Assembly: GCA_015501055.1 (NCBI GenBank)
Contig: JADNYV010000001.1
Span: 372,001-436,000, forward strand
DNA: 64,000 nt
Direction: 5' to 3'
From: Mucidula mucida
Lineage: Eukaryota > Basidiomycota > Agaricomycetes > Agaricales > Physalacriaceae
The notes beneath the pieces were generated by a model. It made no database searches and was not told the origin of the DNA. It saw only the letters and a list, made by a program, of their open reading frames with translations. Both the position numbers and the translations under genes were made by a program. Every line of letters begins with the position of its first letter. Position 1 is the first letter of the stretch. This document shows positions 9,505-20,866 of the stretch, piece after piece.

Positions 9505-12500
9505 ATGAGCAAGTTTCTCAAGCGCTACGATTCCACCTACCCAGACCTCTCAGTGGATCTGCACGACGCGGAAGATTGGATCATTGGCGAGCTCAGCCAT
9601 TTTGAATTCACACAGGACCTCGCTGCTGTTGCCGTAGATCCCGTTTCAGGATTGCTTGCCGCTGGTAAGAGACTTTACTCACTCTCAAACAACCTGAATG
9701 AATGAATTGCAAGGTACGCTTCGTGGTACCATCCAAGTATTTGGCAGGCCGGGTGTGTCTATCCTCCTCAGTGTACCGGATCGCGCTGCAGTTAAGTTCC
9801 TGCAAATATCTACATCCACTTACAGTCTCGTCTGCGTTGGTATGCAATATTATACTCATCAACGTCCCTTTACTCACGCTCAGGCAGACGAACACAGTCG
9901 CCTTCATCTATGGGACCTATCTAATTATGGAAGACCAAAATACGTTACCTCTGCTTCATTTGACAATGTGAAGTTCGTTATGCTGCCGTCTCGCGTTAAC
10001 CAATACTAATCAGACTCCTTGAATAGTTCGCTCACCCTATCTCCATCTCATTCACATGTTGGACCATCCACAATGTCTCCCAGCGCGCTCTCACATTCCA
10101 ATAGGCTCTGTTATGTCTGAACTCGGGAGAAGTGCGGACTTACGATCTAGTTTGTCGCAGAAAGTCAGCTTACACCGCACCTAACATGTGGACATTGTAC
10201 GCCGATAAGATGGCCAAGAGCGGGATGTTCGATGCTTCGTCTGCTACAGCGTCAGTTTGCGAGCTTGCTGCCGATACATTACTAACTCCCCTACAGCGGG
10301 ACCGCTATAGACCAGTAATACATCCAAGGAATCTAAACCTCCTTTTGTAGTATATGGTGGTAAGTCGGATATCTTCTAGGGTCTCATCATCTCAATCGTT
10401 CCCAGGAGGAGTGATTCTATGTGATCTTGTCTGTGTGTTGTCACTCCTCAATGCATCCCATCAACTCAATAATACATTTCGTAGATTGAGCGAAATACTT
10501 TACGGGTTTACGAATTGACGCTACTTCCTGGGGCTCCAGGTGGACGTGGATTTGGAGACCCGGTCAGTGCGCCTGCGAGCATCTCAATGCCTGCGTTCAT
10601 TCTCTCTCGCAGGATGTCCTTATGCCAAGAAAGCCAGAGGTTACCAGCATCGCCGTTCATCCGGCAGGCCATTTCTTTGCGGTTGGTTACACGGATGGTA
10701 TCATAGCTTACTGGGCTCTGGAGGATGAGGATCAACCACTCTTGGTTAGAACGTTGGACGAAACCGACATCCATGTCATAGATGCAGACGCTCTCGAGGC
10801 TCACATTTCAAGGCTGCTGATGCCAAACCACCTCCAGTCGACAGGGAACCTATATTCAAGATGTCCTGGAGTTTATTCTCCAACTCTGCGGATCCTCGTG
10901 GTGGTTTCACATCCCTTGTGGTCCTTGGTGGTCTACGTGTCAGTGACGCCCCTGGTATCACTGTGCAGTGGTTCCCTGCTTTCAATCCTTCTGAACCGCC
11001 TACGCCTGTTGTTCCTGGGGCTCTACATCCATTTTTCCGGTCAGCTATGCGTGACTCTGTTGATCCAGTCAACGCACACTTTTACGCCACGGATCAAGTT
11101 GTCCAAGACTATGTCCTTGTTCCAAAGTCAAACCCACATTTCAATAACGTTTTTGATCCTGTATCCATTCTTATTATAACGGAGGCAGCGGGCGGCACAC
11201 GTGCAATGAAAGCTCACGAATTTCCCCCACCCTCGTTTACATCTCAGCCTGATCCAGGCCCTGTATCGTCTTCGGACGAGGATACCATTGACGAACTATC
11301 TTCAACGTTGAAGATGATGGAGCTGAGCAGTGACCCGAAACTGCAACTCCTGCCGTGGACCTTATCCTCAAATATCATGAATGGGCAGATGAGAGTGGTC
11401 GAGCGAGATGCACATCAAAATTTGATCTCTGGGGAGGTCCAGGTGTGGCGTACCGACTTCCATTGAACGGCGGATTTGCCTGGAATGAAGAGCTGGACGC
11501 AAAAGGTTCCAAGGTATGATCTCTCATATTGGCGTTACCTTTCTCAAACACATGAGCTCTAGTTCCAACCCAATCGTATCCTCATAACACACACAAACGA
11601 ACTTACCGTCCACTTCTATGACATGAGCACACAGCTTCTTCTAACTGTGCGACCGGATCCTGTAGACTGTGATTTCCCTGATCCCTTACCGCACTTGACT
11701 ATTGACTTGAGTCTTGTTGTACATGACCCAGCAGTGGCTGAACAGATTGTTCCACGGTCGGACTTGGCTGTTGCTATACATTCGGTGCATTTCGCTACTG
11801 AATCTCTTGAAGTGGTGGTCACTCTGTCTACTGGCGACCTATTCGTATTCCGGCTCTATTCTGGACAACACGATCCTGGCGCGTACAGGAAGTCGCAAAA
11901 CCCAGAATTCGTTCATCTCGAACATTTGACGCTTGGAAGGGGTTACAGGTACTCTCCATTCGTCATGTTCTCGCCAGCGAAAGGTTCAATAACTGCATGC
12001 GCGAATTGTGATGTCGGTAAGCGACACGACCACATTTCTGCCAGTCACAGCCTGATTGCTTTGCAGGTTTCATGGCTGTGGGCTACAGTGACGGCTCTCT
12101 ATACGTGATTGACTTGCGTGGACCAACTATTCTCCTACATCAAGGACCGGAGAGTAAAGCGAAAAGGCATAGCATTGTGCCTTTAGGCCATCGCTCTGTT
12201 GACCCAGTAACATCCTTGACGTGGACCGTCAGTCCGCTTTCGACAGGTAGACTTTTTGTTGGCACAGTCGCCTATCTTGACAAACACTTGTAGACAAAAA
12301 TCCCGGGCTTCGACTCATCGCCATCAGGAAGTCAGGTGCTGGGGAAGTATACACGTTACAGCGTGGCGCCAATTCCGCCTGGACGTGTCCTCCTAACTTT
12401 TCGCCGGTGGATGTTATAGCCGATCCTTTACCACAGGGAACTTTTGTAGTCGATCGGAAATCGGGACTCCACTGTCGTGCAACTCGCCTCCGGCTGTCGA

Positions 12501-13515
12501 ATGTCCTGGATCCGATTTCCACTGTGCCCACTTACCTAATCGTGGCGAGCGCGAAAGGCGTCAAGACATTTGATGCCATTGATGGAGATAGAATTGGACG
12601 TGTAGATTGGGGGACAAAGACGGGCAACGTGAAGACCGCGAAACTCGTCGAAAGGCTTGGTCAGTTCCTTCCAAGAATGTTGTCTAATCACTTAATGTCT
12701 CATTGAACACGTCAGGTTCTTGTGCTCTAGTGGCGTTCACTGATAGGCACGAAGGACTAGTCTACTCTGTACCCCATCTTGAGTTAATCTGTACGTTTTC
12801 GATACCACCAACCGCATCGTGCGTAGCATTGCTTCAACTCAGGTGTTATCGATTTACTTTTCTTGCAGGTCGCTGTCAGTCGACAAATCAGGCGACTTTG
12901 TCGGGTGGAACTTCCATCCGCGTTCTGGGATGGTACAAAGTGCTGTTTATGGCACGGTTTTCAACATGCGACGTGCCTTGCCGATGCCAGATTTTGACTT
13001 GACTGCCACCAAAGGCAGCGTGCCTGCGCAACCACAGCCGGTGTCGATGGCACCTGCTTCGTTCTTGGGAATTGGTTCGCATTCGGAAATCAGTCTGCCA
13101 GCGGGGCACAAATCGATGAACTGTGTGAGTACTGATACTTGAAGTGAACCGGACTTGGTCTAAATTTGTCGTACTAGTCGGTGGTCCAAATCGACCTATC
13201 CCTCAACCCAGACCCGAGGCTACTGGAACTACGTCGTTCAGTGGTGTCTCTCAAGGCGCAGCATCGCTCGCGGCATCCGCATCAGCCACTCAAAGTAGTT
13301 TGTACAATCGGCTCACCTCCGCTTTGAATGATCGGGGTCAAATGTTGGGGAATTTGGAGGATCAGTTCAACTCGTTGGAGCAAGGGAGCAGGAGTATGGC
13401 AGAACAGGTAAGCTTAGATTAAGGTTACCCCAACGATTTACTAAAAAGAGTCTTTCTACAGGCGAAGCGTCTGGCAGCTGAACAGACGGCGAAACAGTGG
13501 TTTAGGTTCGGGTAA
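9505..13515 (+). CDS. tomosyn / lethal-giant-larvae / Sro7-family exocytosis regulator
   Basis: The family consists of double beta-propeller (WD40) proteins that bind syntaxin-type SNAREs at the plasma membrane and control polarised exocytosis. The start MSKFLKRYDSTYPDLSVDLH is followed by DWIIGELSHFEFTQDLAAVA, then DPVSGLLAAG/TLRGTIQVFGRPGV, the diagnostic first blade. Other blades carry SRLHLWDLSNYGRP, SIAVHPAGHFFAVGYTDG and FMAVGYSDGSLYVIDLRGP. The last exons encode LYNRLTSALNDRGQMLGNLE and MAEQAKRLAAEQTAKQWFRF, a C-terminal R-SNARE (VAMP-like) coil with no membrane anchor, as in tomosyn. About 15 exons span 4 kb. An apparent in-frame TAG near 10305 is explained as the end of an intron (acceptor CGCTATAG, continuing TSNTSKESKPPF). 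Individual exon limits in the middle are approximate. Confidence 0.9.
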
Positions 13516-13832
13516 GAGTCGAGGGCTACCGAATTTTCTGCGTGTAACATCAATACGTGTATAACAAGTCGTTGCCTAAGATCTTGGAGAGTCCCTGGCA
13601 ATGCTCTCCTCTTATTATGTAGTTTGTCACGGCTCGTCCGGCAATAAGCATGTTTGTCTCCTTGTATTCTCTCCATACGATCCATATGAAGTCCTGTCTA
13701 TTTCTTCCCCTCCGAGCCGACCGGGGAGGTGGAGGGCAAAGGAACTGCTGTGACCGCGTGTAACGAGTAAAATGCAAAGTGCCAGCACATGGTTATTTTT
13801 GACTCACACCACCTCAAAAGCAGCCTGTAGAG
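13516..13832. other. intergenic region between tomosyn and TRP4
   Basis: These 317 bases lie downstream of the tomosyn stop codon and upstream of the TRP4 start. They include a purine-rich run near 13715-13740. No exon, repeat or RNA gene was recognised. Confidence 0.4.
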
Positions 13833-15003
13833 ATGGACATGTCGTGGAAGCCACCCACGAAGACTATGGAGCCCACAGAGCCCACCAACGATTCATTCCG
13901 GCCGCTCTTGAAACGACTTGTCGAGACGCCCGAGTATTTTTCCGCCGACGATCTCAAGCAAGCGTTGAATCACCTTTTCACGCCAGGCGTCGTCAAACCG
14001 GAACAGATTGGCGCTTTTCTCAGTGCACTGCATATCCATCGTGTTGAACGACGGCCAGAGTCACTGGCAGCCGCGGCCTCGGTGCTCAGAGAGCGGTCGT
14101 TGAAGGCAGCTGTGCAGGACACGGAGAATGACTTTGTAGTGGACATTGTCGGGACTGGTACCTGCTCTATATCCTTATCAAAACAGATCTAATGCTCCCC
14201 CAGGCGGTGATGGCTACAATCTGTTCAACGTGTCGACGACGGCGGGAATAGTCGCAGCAGGCGCCGGGGCGCGAGTCATAAAACACGGCAGTCGCGCCTC
14301 GACGTCCTCGTCGGGATCAGCGGATCTGCTCGAATCACTAGACTGTCTGTTCGTCGCACCGACGCCCGGGACTCCGATGCCCATTCCTCGCGTCCCGTTC
14401 ACCTTTATCCTCGCGCCGCACTATCATCCGGCGCTTGCGTTTCTGGCGCCATACCGAAAAGCGTTACCATTCCGTACCATGTTCAATATCCTCGGACCAC
14501 TCATCAATCCCGCCAGACCTCGCGGAATGGTTCTCGGCATTGCAGAAAAAGAGATTGGGTCGACGTTTGCGAAATCTCTGCGGGATGGAGGCGTTGAGCG
14601 CGCGCTCGTCGTCTGCGGGTACGAGGGTCTCGATGAGATCAGTTGTGCTGGACCAACGCACGCGTGGGAGCTCAAGGACGGCGTCATAACACAACAGACA
14701 CTCCATCCAGATCTCTTCGGGCTGGAGGTACACCCCTTGTCGACCGTCGCAGGCGGGTCTCCAGCAGAGAACGCCGAAATCTTCAAAAAGCTGCTTACAT
14801 CCGGGGCGGATGTTCCACAAGATCTGATTCCACAATTGCACTTTGTTCTCTTGAACGCGTCTGCTTTACTCGTTGTGGCGGGATTAGCCAGCGACTATGT
14901 GGAAGGCACCAAGTTGGCGCTGGAAAGCGTGACATCGGGGGCGGCTTGGAAAGCTTTGGAGACGTTCCGGGCGGCGGGCAGGGCTGCGTCTTCTGGATTA
15001 TAG
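13833..15003 (+). CDS. TRP4: anthranilate phosphoribosyltransferase
   Basis: This enzyme transfers phosphoribose from PRPP to anthranilate in tryptophan synthesis. Two exons, 13833-14157 and 14204-15003, join within the substrate-binding loop: DIVGTG before the intron and GDGYNLFNVSTTAG after it, recreating the GTGGDG motif. Other family blocks are ARVIKHGSRASTSSSGSADL (the usual Asn after KHG is Ser here), FRTMFNILGPLINPARPRG, ERALVVCGYEGLDEIS and AGGSPAENAEIFKKLL. The N-terminal helical domain (FSADDLKQALNHLF, IGAFLSALHIHRVERRPES) is complete. The length, about 374 residues, is normal for fungal Trp4. The ending LASDYVEGTKLALESVTSG is also standard. The gene converges with the GH131 gene, whose stop lies 37 bases away. 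Confidence 0.96.
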
Positions 15004-15039
15004 GATTTTCCCGCTCGAAGGTGAACAAAATAATGTATA

Positions 15040-16122
15040 CTACACACTCTCCACGAACACACCCGAGTACAGGAGACCTTCTAGATCTCCCATCTGTATG
15101 CCATAGTGCACTACATCCGCCTGCTGCTCCGGTGTATCATCTGGGTTGGCCAATGGAAGCTAGCAAGGTGACATGGGATTATTGCATAACGTAGTAGCGA
15201 ACAGCTTTCCTCACCTTGAGAATGCCAAAGTGGAAATCGCCCTGTACTCCCTTGCCAGCACTAAGATTGGGAACCACACCAGTTACGCTCTTGAGTTTGT
15301 TCCCGTCAGTCGAATATGACACTTGAAGTGTCAAGGCATCCCAGTTGACGTCGACCGCGAAATTGTGCCATGCGCCAATGCTGAATGGAGTCGTATACAG
15401 GACATTGAGGTCGTGATCCAGAATCTTGAAAGATGTGGCGTTCACTGCTGGGAGGTCTTCCGCAGTAGGGATCGTGAACGGAGAACCTGTACATCGCGCT
15501 TGTAAGAAGAGATTCACAGAGCGAGGCAAGGATCTCACCCAGCTGCACCCCGAACACATGAGATCCGTCGCTTGGCTCGATGAAGACAATTTGGTATTCG
15601 TGCGTGTAGTCCAGCGGATGTTCCTCGTCCGCTTTGATTGAAAAGTGGAATCGCGTGGTGCCTGTCTCCATAGCAGGGTTGAAGGAGGACGGCGCTATGA
15701 GTTCTGTCCGCCGGAAGCCATATTGAGGCCCGCCGCTTCCTGGCACGAATATGGAGGACCAGTCAATGGTGACTGCGACGGTCTGCTCTTGAGGCGAGAG
15801 GTGGGTAGGATTGTATAATGCAGTAGGCGCGGACTCGGATGCATTGAGGAAGGACGTGTACTGCGAATTAGTAGGTTTCGGTCCACTTCAACTTGTAAAC
15901 CACAGACATACATGACTTGCGACCTCGGAGCCTTTGACGGCGCTATTGGAGGTTTTAAATACGAGCTACTTGGATTGGAGACGACACGTACGTATTGAAT
16001 GGATCCGAGGACGCGTCGAGGACGGTGCTGTTCATGCTGAGAGGAACGCGTCCATCATAGATGATTGAGGCCGCAGCGCTGAACACCAAAGTCGCAGCTG
16101 GAAAGAGAAGGCGGAGGGCCAT
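15040..16122 (-). CDS. secreted GH131-type beta-glucanase
   Basis: The protein opens with a signal peptide, MALRLLFPAATLVFSAAAS, directly followed by IIYDGRVPLSMN, the usual N-terminus of glycoside hydrolase family 131. Later come VKGSEVASHYTSFLN, VDWSS-like TIDWSSIFVPG, QYGFRRTELIAP, TRFHFSIKAD and FGVQLGSPFTIP, and near the end SAGKGVQGDFHFGILK joined to LPLANPDDTPEQQADVVHYG. Family 131 enzymes are fungal exo/endo glucanases acting on beta-1,3, beta-1,6 or beta-1,4 glucans, so a role in wall or plant-polysaccharide turnover outside the cell is likely. Four or five introns of about 50 bases are needed, the last ending near 15170. N-glycosylation sites are visible (NSTV, NASE, NATS). No carbohydrate-binding module is attached. 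The family call rests on remembered motif style, not a search. Confidence 0.75.
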
Positions 16123-16454
16123 GGGTGGTTGTTTCCCGTTCCCGTAGCTTCAGCTTTTAAAGCAATTTCCCGCGCGCGGGTATCCATCGGGCTAGGACAT
16201 ATCTCGGGAAGCACAATGGATCCGCTGAGTAGCCCTTAGACCTTGTTGTCATCATCACGGTCATATGATTGGTCTCCTACACAAGTACACCGCACTTCCT
16301 CTCAGTATGACCGTGTAGTACCATTCTAGAGGTATCTGTTATACATAGCGTCCAACTGACGCAAAGTGTGTAAGTATGACTCTAATCTATGATGGATTTA
16401 TTAGGAACACAGGAACTCCACCCCAAGGACGCACCTACCTACGTATTTCGTTCG
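16123..16454. other. intergenic region between GH131 gene and glutathione synthetase
   Basis: About 330 bases. The left half is the promoter of the GH131 gene (minus strand), and the right half is the 3' flank of the glutathione synthetase gene. A GATTGG element (inverse CCAAT) is visible at about 16267. No exon was seen. Confidence 0.4.
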
Positions 16455-18120
16455 TTAACCATCTACAAGCACGAGAGAATCCAGGACAGAGAAACCGGTA
16501 GCCACGCCACCTTCATTGCTGTCCTTCCCTTTCGTTCTCACTAACCAGCCTATCTCCTTCTCCTTCAGAACGTTTTTCCCTCCAAACAGAGAGTACCCAA
16601 AGATCCCGAGCTCGCTCACCACCTCTGCCTTGACACTCCCAGTCTGCTCCGCTCTAACCAAGTGCCCTTGCAATCCTTCGGGAGGAACAATGAGCTCCAT
16701 CGCAATCCAAGCATGCCGTTCGTCTCCTTTCAAAGTCTCCAGGAACGGAGGGATAGCTTCTTTATAAACGTTGTTCCCGCCACCTTCTCTCTGCGGCTTT
16801 AGCACTAGCGCTTGGTGTTTCTGCAGTGCTTTCTGGATACCGTCATCCTCGTCTAGTCCCCACATCCCCATCCAGCTAGCACGTAATTCCTCTGCTCCGG
16901 CGTCGATGAACCGCTCGAGAACCCCCGGTTGGGCTAGCACCTGCTGCACCTTCTTCCCCCCAGCAAGCTGAAGAGGAATGGACGGGCATTTGATGGCCTT
17001 TGAACGCTCAAGAAGGAAACGAGTCTCGTAGTTAGATGGCACCGGATAATCAGTGGGGTGTAACCGGCGCGATAGTAAACGGTCGAGATTCCGTCTGGTT
17101 GACAGTTAATTAGACGTTTGTGCGTTTACCGAGGCGGATTGTGCGAGTTGATCAAAAGTTTGTCTAATGACTTTGATAGAGTATCTAGGAGATTGTTTGG
17201 AAAAGGGAAGGGGGTCGAAGACAAATCGTACTTGTCAAGGAGCTCATATTCGAGCCACCGTTGGTCGAAAACGTTGCGTTCACCAGGCTGCACTACGAAT
17301 AGAATCTGAGTCCTATGTATATGAGATATGGACTCATCACAAGAAAAATGGGAAATGCCGTACTGAGGAACGCCGTACGCTTTATGTGCCTCTGCCAATC
17401 CTTCAGCTAAGCCTGAGATTGTATTGTTTGGAGGAAGATTGTCCGGCGTTAACCAAGGCGAGACATCAAAGTACCCTGTCGATGAGTGCAGATATCTTAC
17501 ACCCGATGCCATAAGTTCATATAGACCAATGTCAGTCGATAAACTGACCTGTGCATACTAGCAACCTTTTCCGATAATGTTCCAAATGACGCGGAAATGG
17601 TGTTGAATTCGACCTGCCGTAAGGAAAGCTCGTTCCGTCCTGATTCATGTAACAGATAATCGGATCTGAAGAGACCGAGTTGTAGATGCTGTTGAATATT
17701 GACGTGGTGAATCCATAGTAGGAACAAGTAGCGTACCTGTCCAATATCGCCGTGATCTCTGAGCGCTTTCCAGCCCGTCCATAGCTGTCCCACAAAATCG
17801 TCCACCTTTCCAACGCCGACTTCGGTTCCCATGACGCGATCCAAGAACTCTTCGTCCATGGCTATTTTGGAATACAGAACATTGTACGTTGACTGTATTC
17901 TCTGTGAAAACTCGAAGAGCCGGCGAGGGAATGGAGAAGGGATCAACGACAGCGGAGCATGTATCGCAGAAGTGGGCAGAGGCGGCCGGGGGCTCACTGG
18001 GAGATAAAGTAGACCGTGTGCGAGAGCATAAGTGGCCGCTTTCAGATGTAGATCTTCGAGTTGGTCCTCCGTCAGCTGAGGTGGCCATGCAGCAAAATCC
18101 AACTTTGAGGAATTAGGCAT
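16455..18120 (-). CDS. glutathione synthetase
   Basis: The enzyme joins gamma-glutamylcysteine and glycine using ATP, the last step of glutathione synthesis in the cytosol. From the Met at 18120 the chain reads MPNSSKLDFAAWPPQLTEDQ, then HGLLYLPVSP and APLSLIPSPFPRRLFEFSQR, typical of eukaryotic GSS. The central part carries LFRSDYLLHE, LRQVEFNTISASFGTLSEKV and VVQPGERNVFDQRWLEYEL. The ATP-grasp end has LVLKPQREGGGNNVYKEAIP, the glycine-rich loop of the family, followed by ELGIFGYSLFGG and GGVATGFSVLDSLVLVDG at the stop. Four exons are evident, with introns near 17080-17130, 17500-17570 and 17680-17740. Length and domain order are normal. Confidence 0.95.
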
Positions 18121-18323
18121 TCAAGAGGTTGGGCGATGGTGGCCGATACAACGACGAATAGATGCCAAGTACTAGCTAGCTTGGTAAGGGGATGATCATG
18201 ATCGCGCAACGACGGCAAATCGGGCCGTGCAATCTCGTATAAGTGATTTATTTACAGTACTCCAAACATACAGAACAACAAATTCAAAGGCAATAACACT
18301 GCAGACATTTCTATGCAACCATC

Positions 18324-20134
18324 TCACGCAAAACGGACTTTTTCTCCAGGACGACCTTCAGAGAGGAGGACAACAGCCTGGGAAAAGGTTAGAAGAAGTA
18401 TGAAAACCAAGATACCAGACACATACGTATTTCCCGCTAATCTTCCAACCAGGTTCTTCCTTGTCGAGCTTCTCCGCGACCGTATCACCATCCTCTCCGA
18501 GACCAACGACTACATCACTCTTGATTGTTCGTAAACTCGCAACCTTCGGGGCACCGGCAGAGCTTGCCATGGGGCCAATCGCAATATCGAACGGAGTGCT
18601 AGCAGGGGCGGCGCAATCATACGTCAATTTACGGTGGTTCAAGTCTCCCTTGAAGAATACTAAATCCGAACGCGACAAATGGAGGAAGAGATCAGGCGCC
18701 TCCGAGTGAAGATCCCAAAAGGTGTAGCCTGTACACCAGAATGGATGCTGCTCGTAGACCCATTTCCCTCCTTTTCGTATTGCTGTGTACAAGTCAGTCA
18801 ATAAAAACAGATGCCACCCATAGGTTGTGTTTGTGCATACCTTCCAGCGCTGGCCGAGACGACGGAGAGATTCACGTTCCTGCTCCGAGGCTTTTGGGAA
18901 CAGCTGACCGTACACCAAAGTGTTCAAAGCCATTCCCAATCCTTCTTCGTGACATCCGATACGAACCATGGGTACCGCTTACCATGGAACCGTATTTGTG
19001 TAGCCAAGCCACTTTGAAGAAGGAAGTCGGCTGAAATGCGCGTTAGACAGACGAATACGCTCGATAATGACACCTTACCGTAAACGCAATCACAATACAA
19101 TTCAAATCCGGCATTGTCGAGGACAAAGTCGATCCTTCGCTCCTCCTTGTCACCGAGATCCTTAACGGCATTCCAAAGATCGTTCAGGTGGTTTCCAAGA
19201 ATGTTCTTTTCGGTAGCAGCGAGATGATCTCCACCAGTTGACTGAAGAGCCTTAATTTGGTCTTCCGTCATGTTGATGAGGAGAGACAGATCCGTCGAGT
19301 TACCCCAGAGACAAACTTGGGTAAGTTCGAGGAACATAAGACGCTCTGTTTCCAGCCTCTTGTCGTCGCTAGATCGTCCGACAGGGTGAAAGGTTCGGCA
19401 AAACGCATCGACAGTTCGAACACTGCTTCAGAAGACCTGGAGAAAGTGTCACACTGAAGGATGTTAGAGAGCTGCCAGCTTTGCGGAAGTGTGATATACC
19501 TTTTGTCTATAGAAGACGTCGTAATCATGCCAGAACTTGCTGACGCTGAAACACTCGCGCAGTCTCGGTACTTGTATGCTTCGGCAAACAGCCAAGGAGC
19601 GTTCATAAAGTCCTTGCCTGGCTTGAAGGTCAGTGAAAGCCCGAAAAAAAGCGTTGACACATACCTTGGAAATATTTTGCAATCTCCTTATTCCAGAGAG
19701 CCACGTCAGCCTCATTATCGTCGACGATGGGCCTGAGCTTCTTGTTACCGCTGAGATCTACCATAAGTGCCTCCATGCGTTCTATGGACGCGAGCAAATC
19801 AAGGATAAGCTCTTCAGACGACTGATCATTGAGAGTACGGGTAGCGTCCTCGATGGCTTTGCCCAAGATGGTGGGCAGACGCGCCTGCATTGTGGCGTGA
19901 GCGAATGAGTATTCATGGTAACCGCGGTACGCAGGCCATGGTGGATTGTTGGGGTCGACCTAAAGAGATACGTGAGCAAGGCTCTGCTGCAGAACGCTGT
20001 AACCTGTAACTCACGCGCGTCGGAGTCCTTGGCCACGGTGCTTTGATGTCCTTCTTGCTGGGCAGATGACCAAGCGAGAGGGTGACACGAGACGGCGCTG
20101 CCGAGCTGGATGGATTTGCAGTTGCAGAGGACAT
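18324..20134 (-). CDS. DUF89/ARMT1-family metal-dependent damage-control phosphatase
   Basis: Members of this family (human ARMT1, yeast YMR027W) are Co/Mn-dependent phosphatases acting on sugar phosphates such as fructose-1-phosphate; a carboxyl-methyltransferase role has also been claimed for the human protein. The start MSSATANPSSSAAPSRVTLS leads into YHEYSFAHATMQARLPTILG and then ALWNKEIAKYFQGKDFMNAP, continuing WLFAEAYKYRR. The catalytic half shows IDFVLDNAGFELYCDCVYADF and SDLVFFKGDLNHRKLTYDC. The Asp-Asn pair and KGD motif are the metal and phosphate site. The chain ends KISGKYAVVLLSEGRPGEKVR. About seven short introns are present. The length, about 470 residues, is normal. It lies tail-to-head with glutathione synthetase and diverges from the coiled-coil gene. 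Confidence 0.9.
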
Positions 20135-20866
20135 GGCTGGTAAGAGTTAGAAAGGGAGGTGGCTATGGCAAACACGGGCCCACTGATATATATAGTGGTC
20201 GGATATGACGACGAACACTTGGCGACTGGCCGGCGTTGTCGACGGGGGCTGAGCAGGTGATGGTGGTACGAGATCAAGAGGCAACACCGAACTCCTAAGG
20301 CTTTATAGCTTCGTAGCCCTTCCCAGTTGGAACATGCGCGTCAAAACCCAGCATCTTTGGCCGGATTTGTCCTGTCATCGAGTGACGTCACCGCCAAACT
20401 CTCTTTCATTTCCGATTTCGCGATGAGCCGTATTCTGGCCGTATTCAAGGACAGCTGACCAGTGTCGAACCACATTAGGATAGCTGTACCATGCAGCGAT
20501 ACGCGTGTGTACTGGAGGGGGGATGGCCGGACGCGAGCAGAGTAATGTGCCGGTGGAGCATCGATAGGCACCGTTAGGGTTAATTTCGCTAACTCCAGCT
20601 GGGATTTCAGACATGCAGCTTTCATTATGACTGGGCGCGCGCGCGTAGTTTGATATGAAGCCCGCATATCTTTCATTATCTTCGAGCTATAGCTTACAGT
20701 GTACCAACCATTGTGCACTTCAGTTGGTGATGTCAGTTGTGACGCGCCAGCCCTAACCCTAACCTACGCACGGGCACGTGACCAGCTCTGTTTGTTTACG
20801 TGGGACCCGGGTTACGAGCACTCTTGACCATTGTTCCTGTTGAGCGGATCAATCCCGACGACGACC
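20135..20866. promoter_or_regulatory. divergent promoter region with telobox-like and CACGTG elements
   Basis: These 732 bases separate the ARMT1-like gene (minus) from the coiled-coil gene (plus). Two telobox-like motifs are visible: TTAGGGTTA at 20574-20582 and CCCTAACCCTAACC at 20751-20764. An E-box, CACGTGAC, lies at 20775-20782, about 90 bases before the plus-strand start codon. Open frames here have no start or family match and are treated as chance. Function is inferred from known fungal Tbf1/Rap1-type and Cbf1-type sites. Confidence 0.45.

Noticed and set aside
10230..10310. In-frame TAG in the tomosyn/Sro7 gene
   Set aside because: The TAG is the end of an intron (acceptor CGCTATAG). 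Using the donor at GTTTGC gives SATAS joined to TSNTSKESKPPF in phase.
20751..20764. Possible interstitial telomere (CCCTAA repeats)
   Set aside because: Only just over two repeat units, inside a promoter. Far too short for telomeric DNA; a telobox is more likely.
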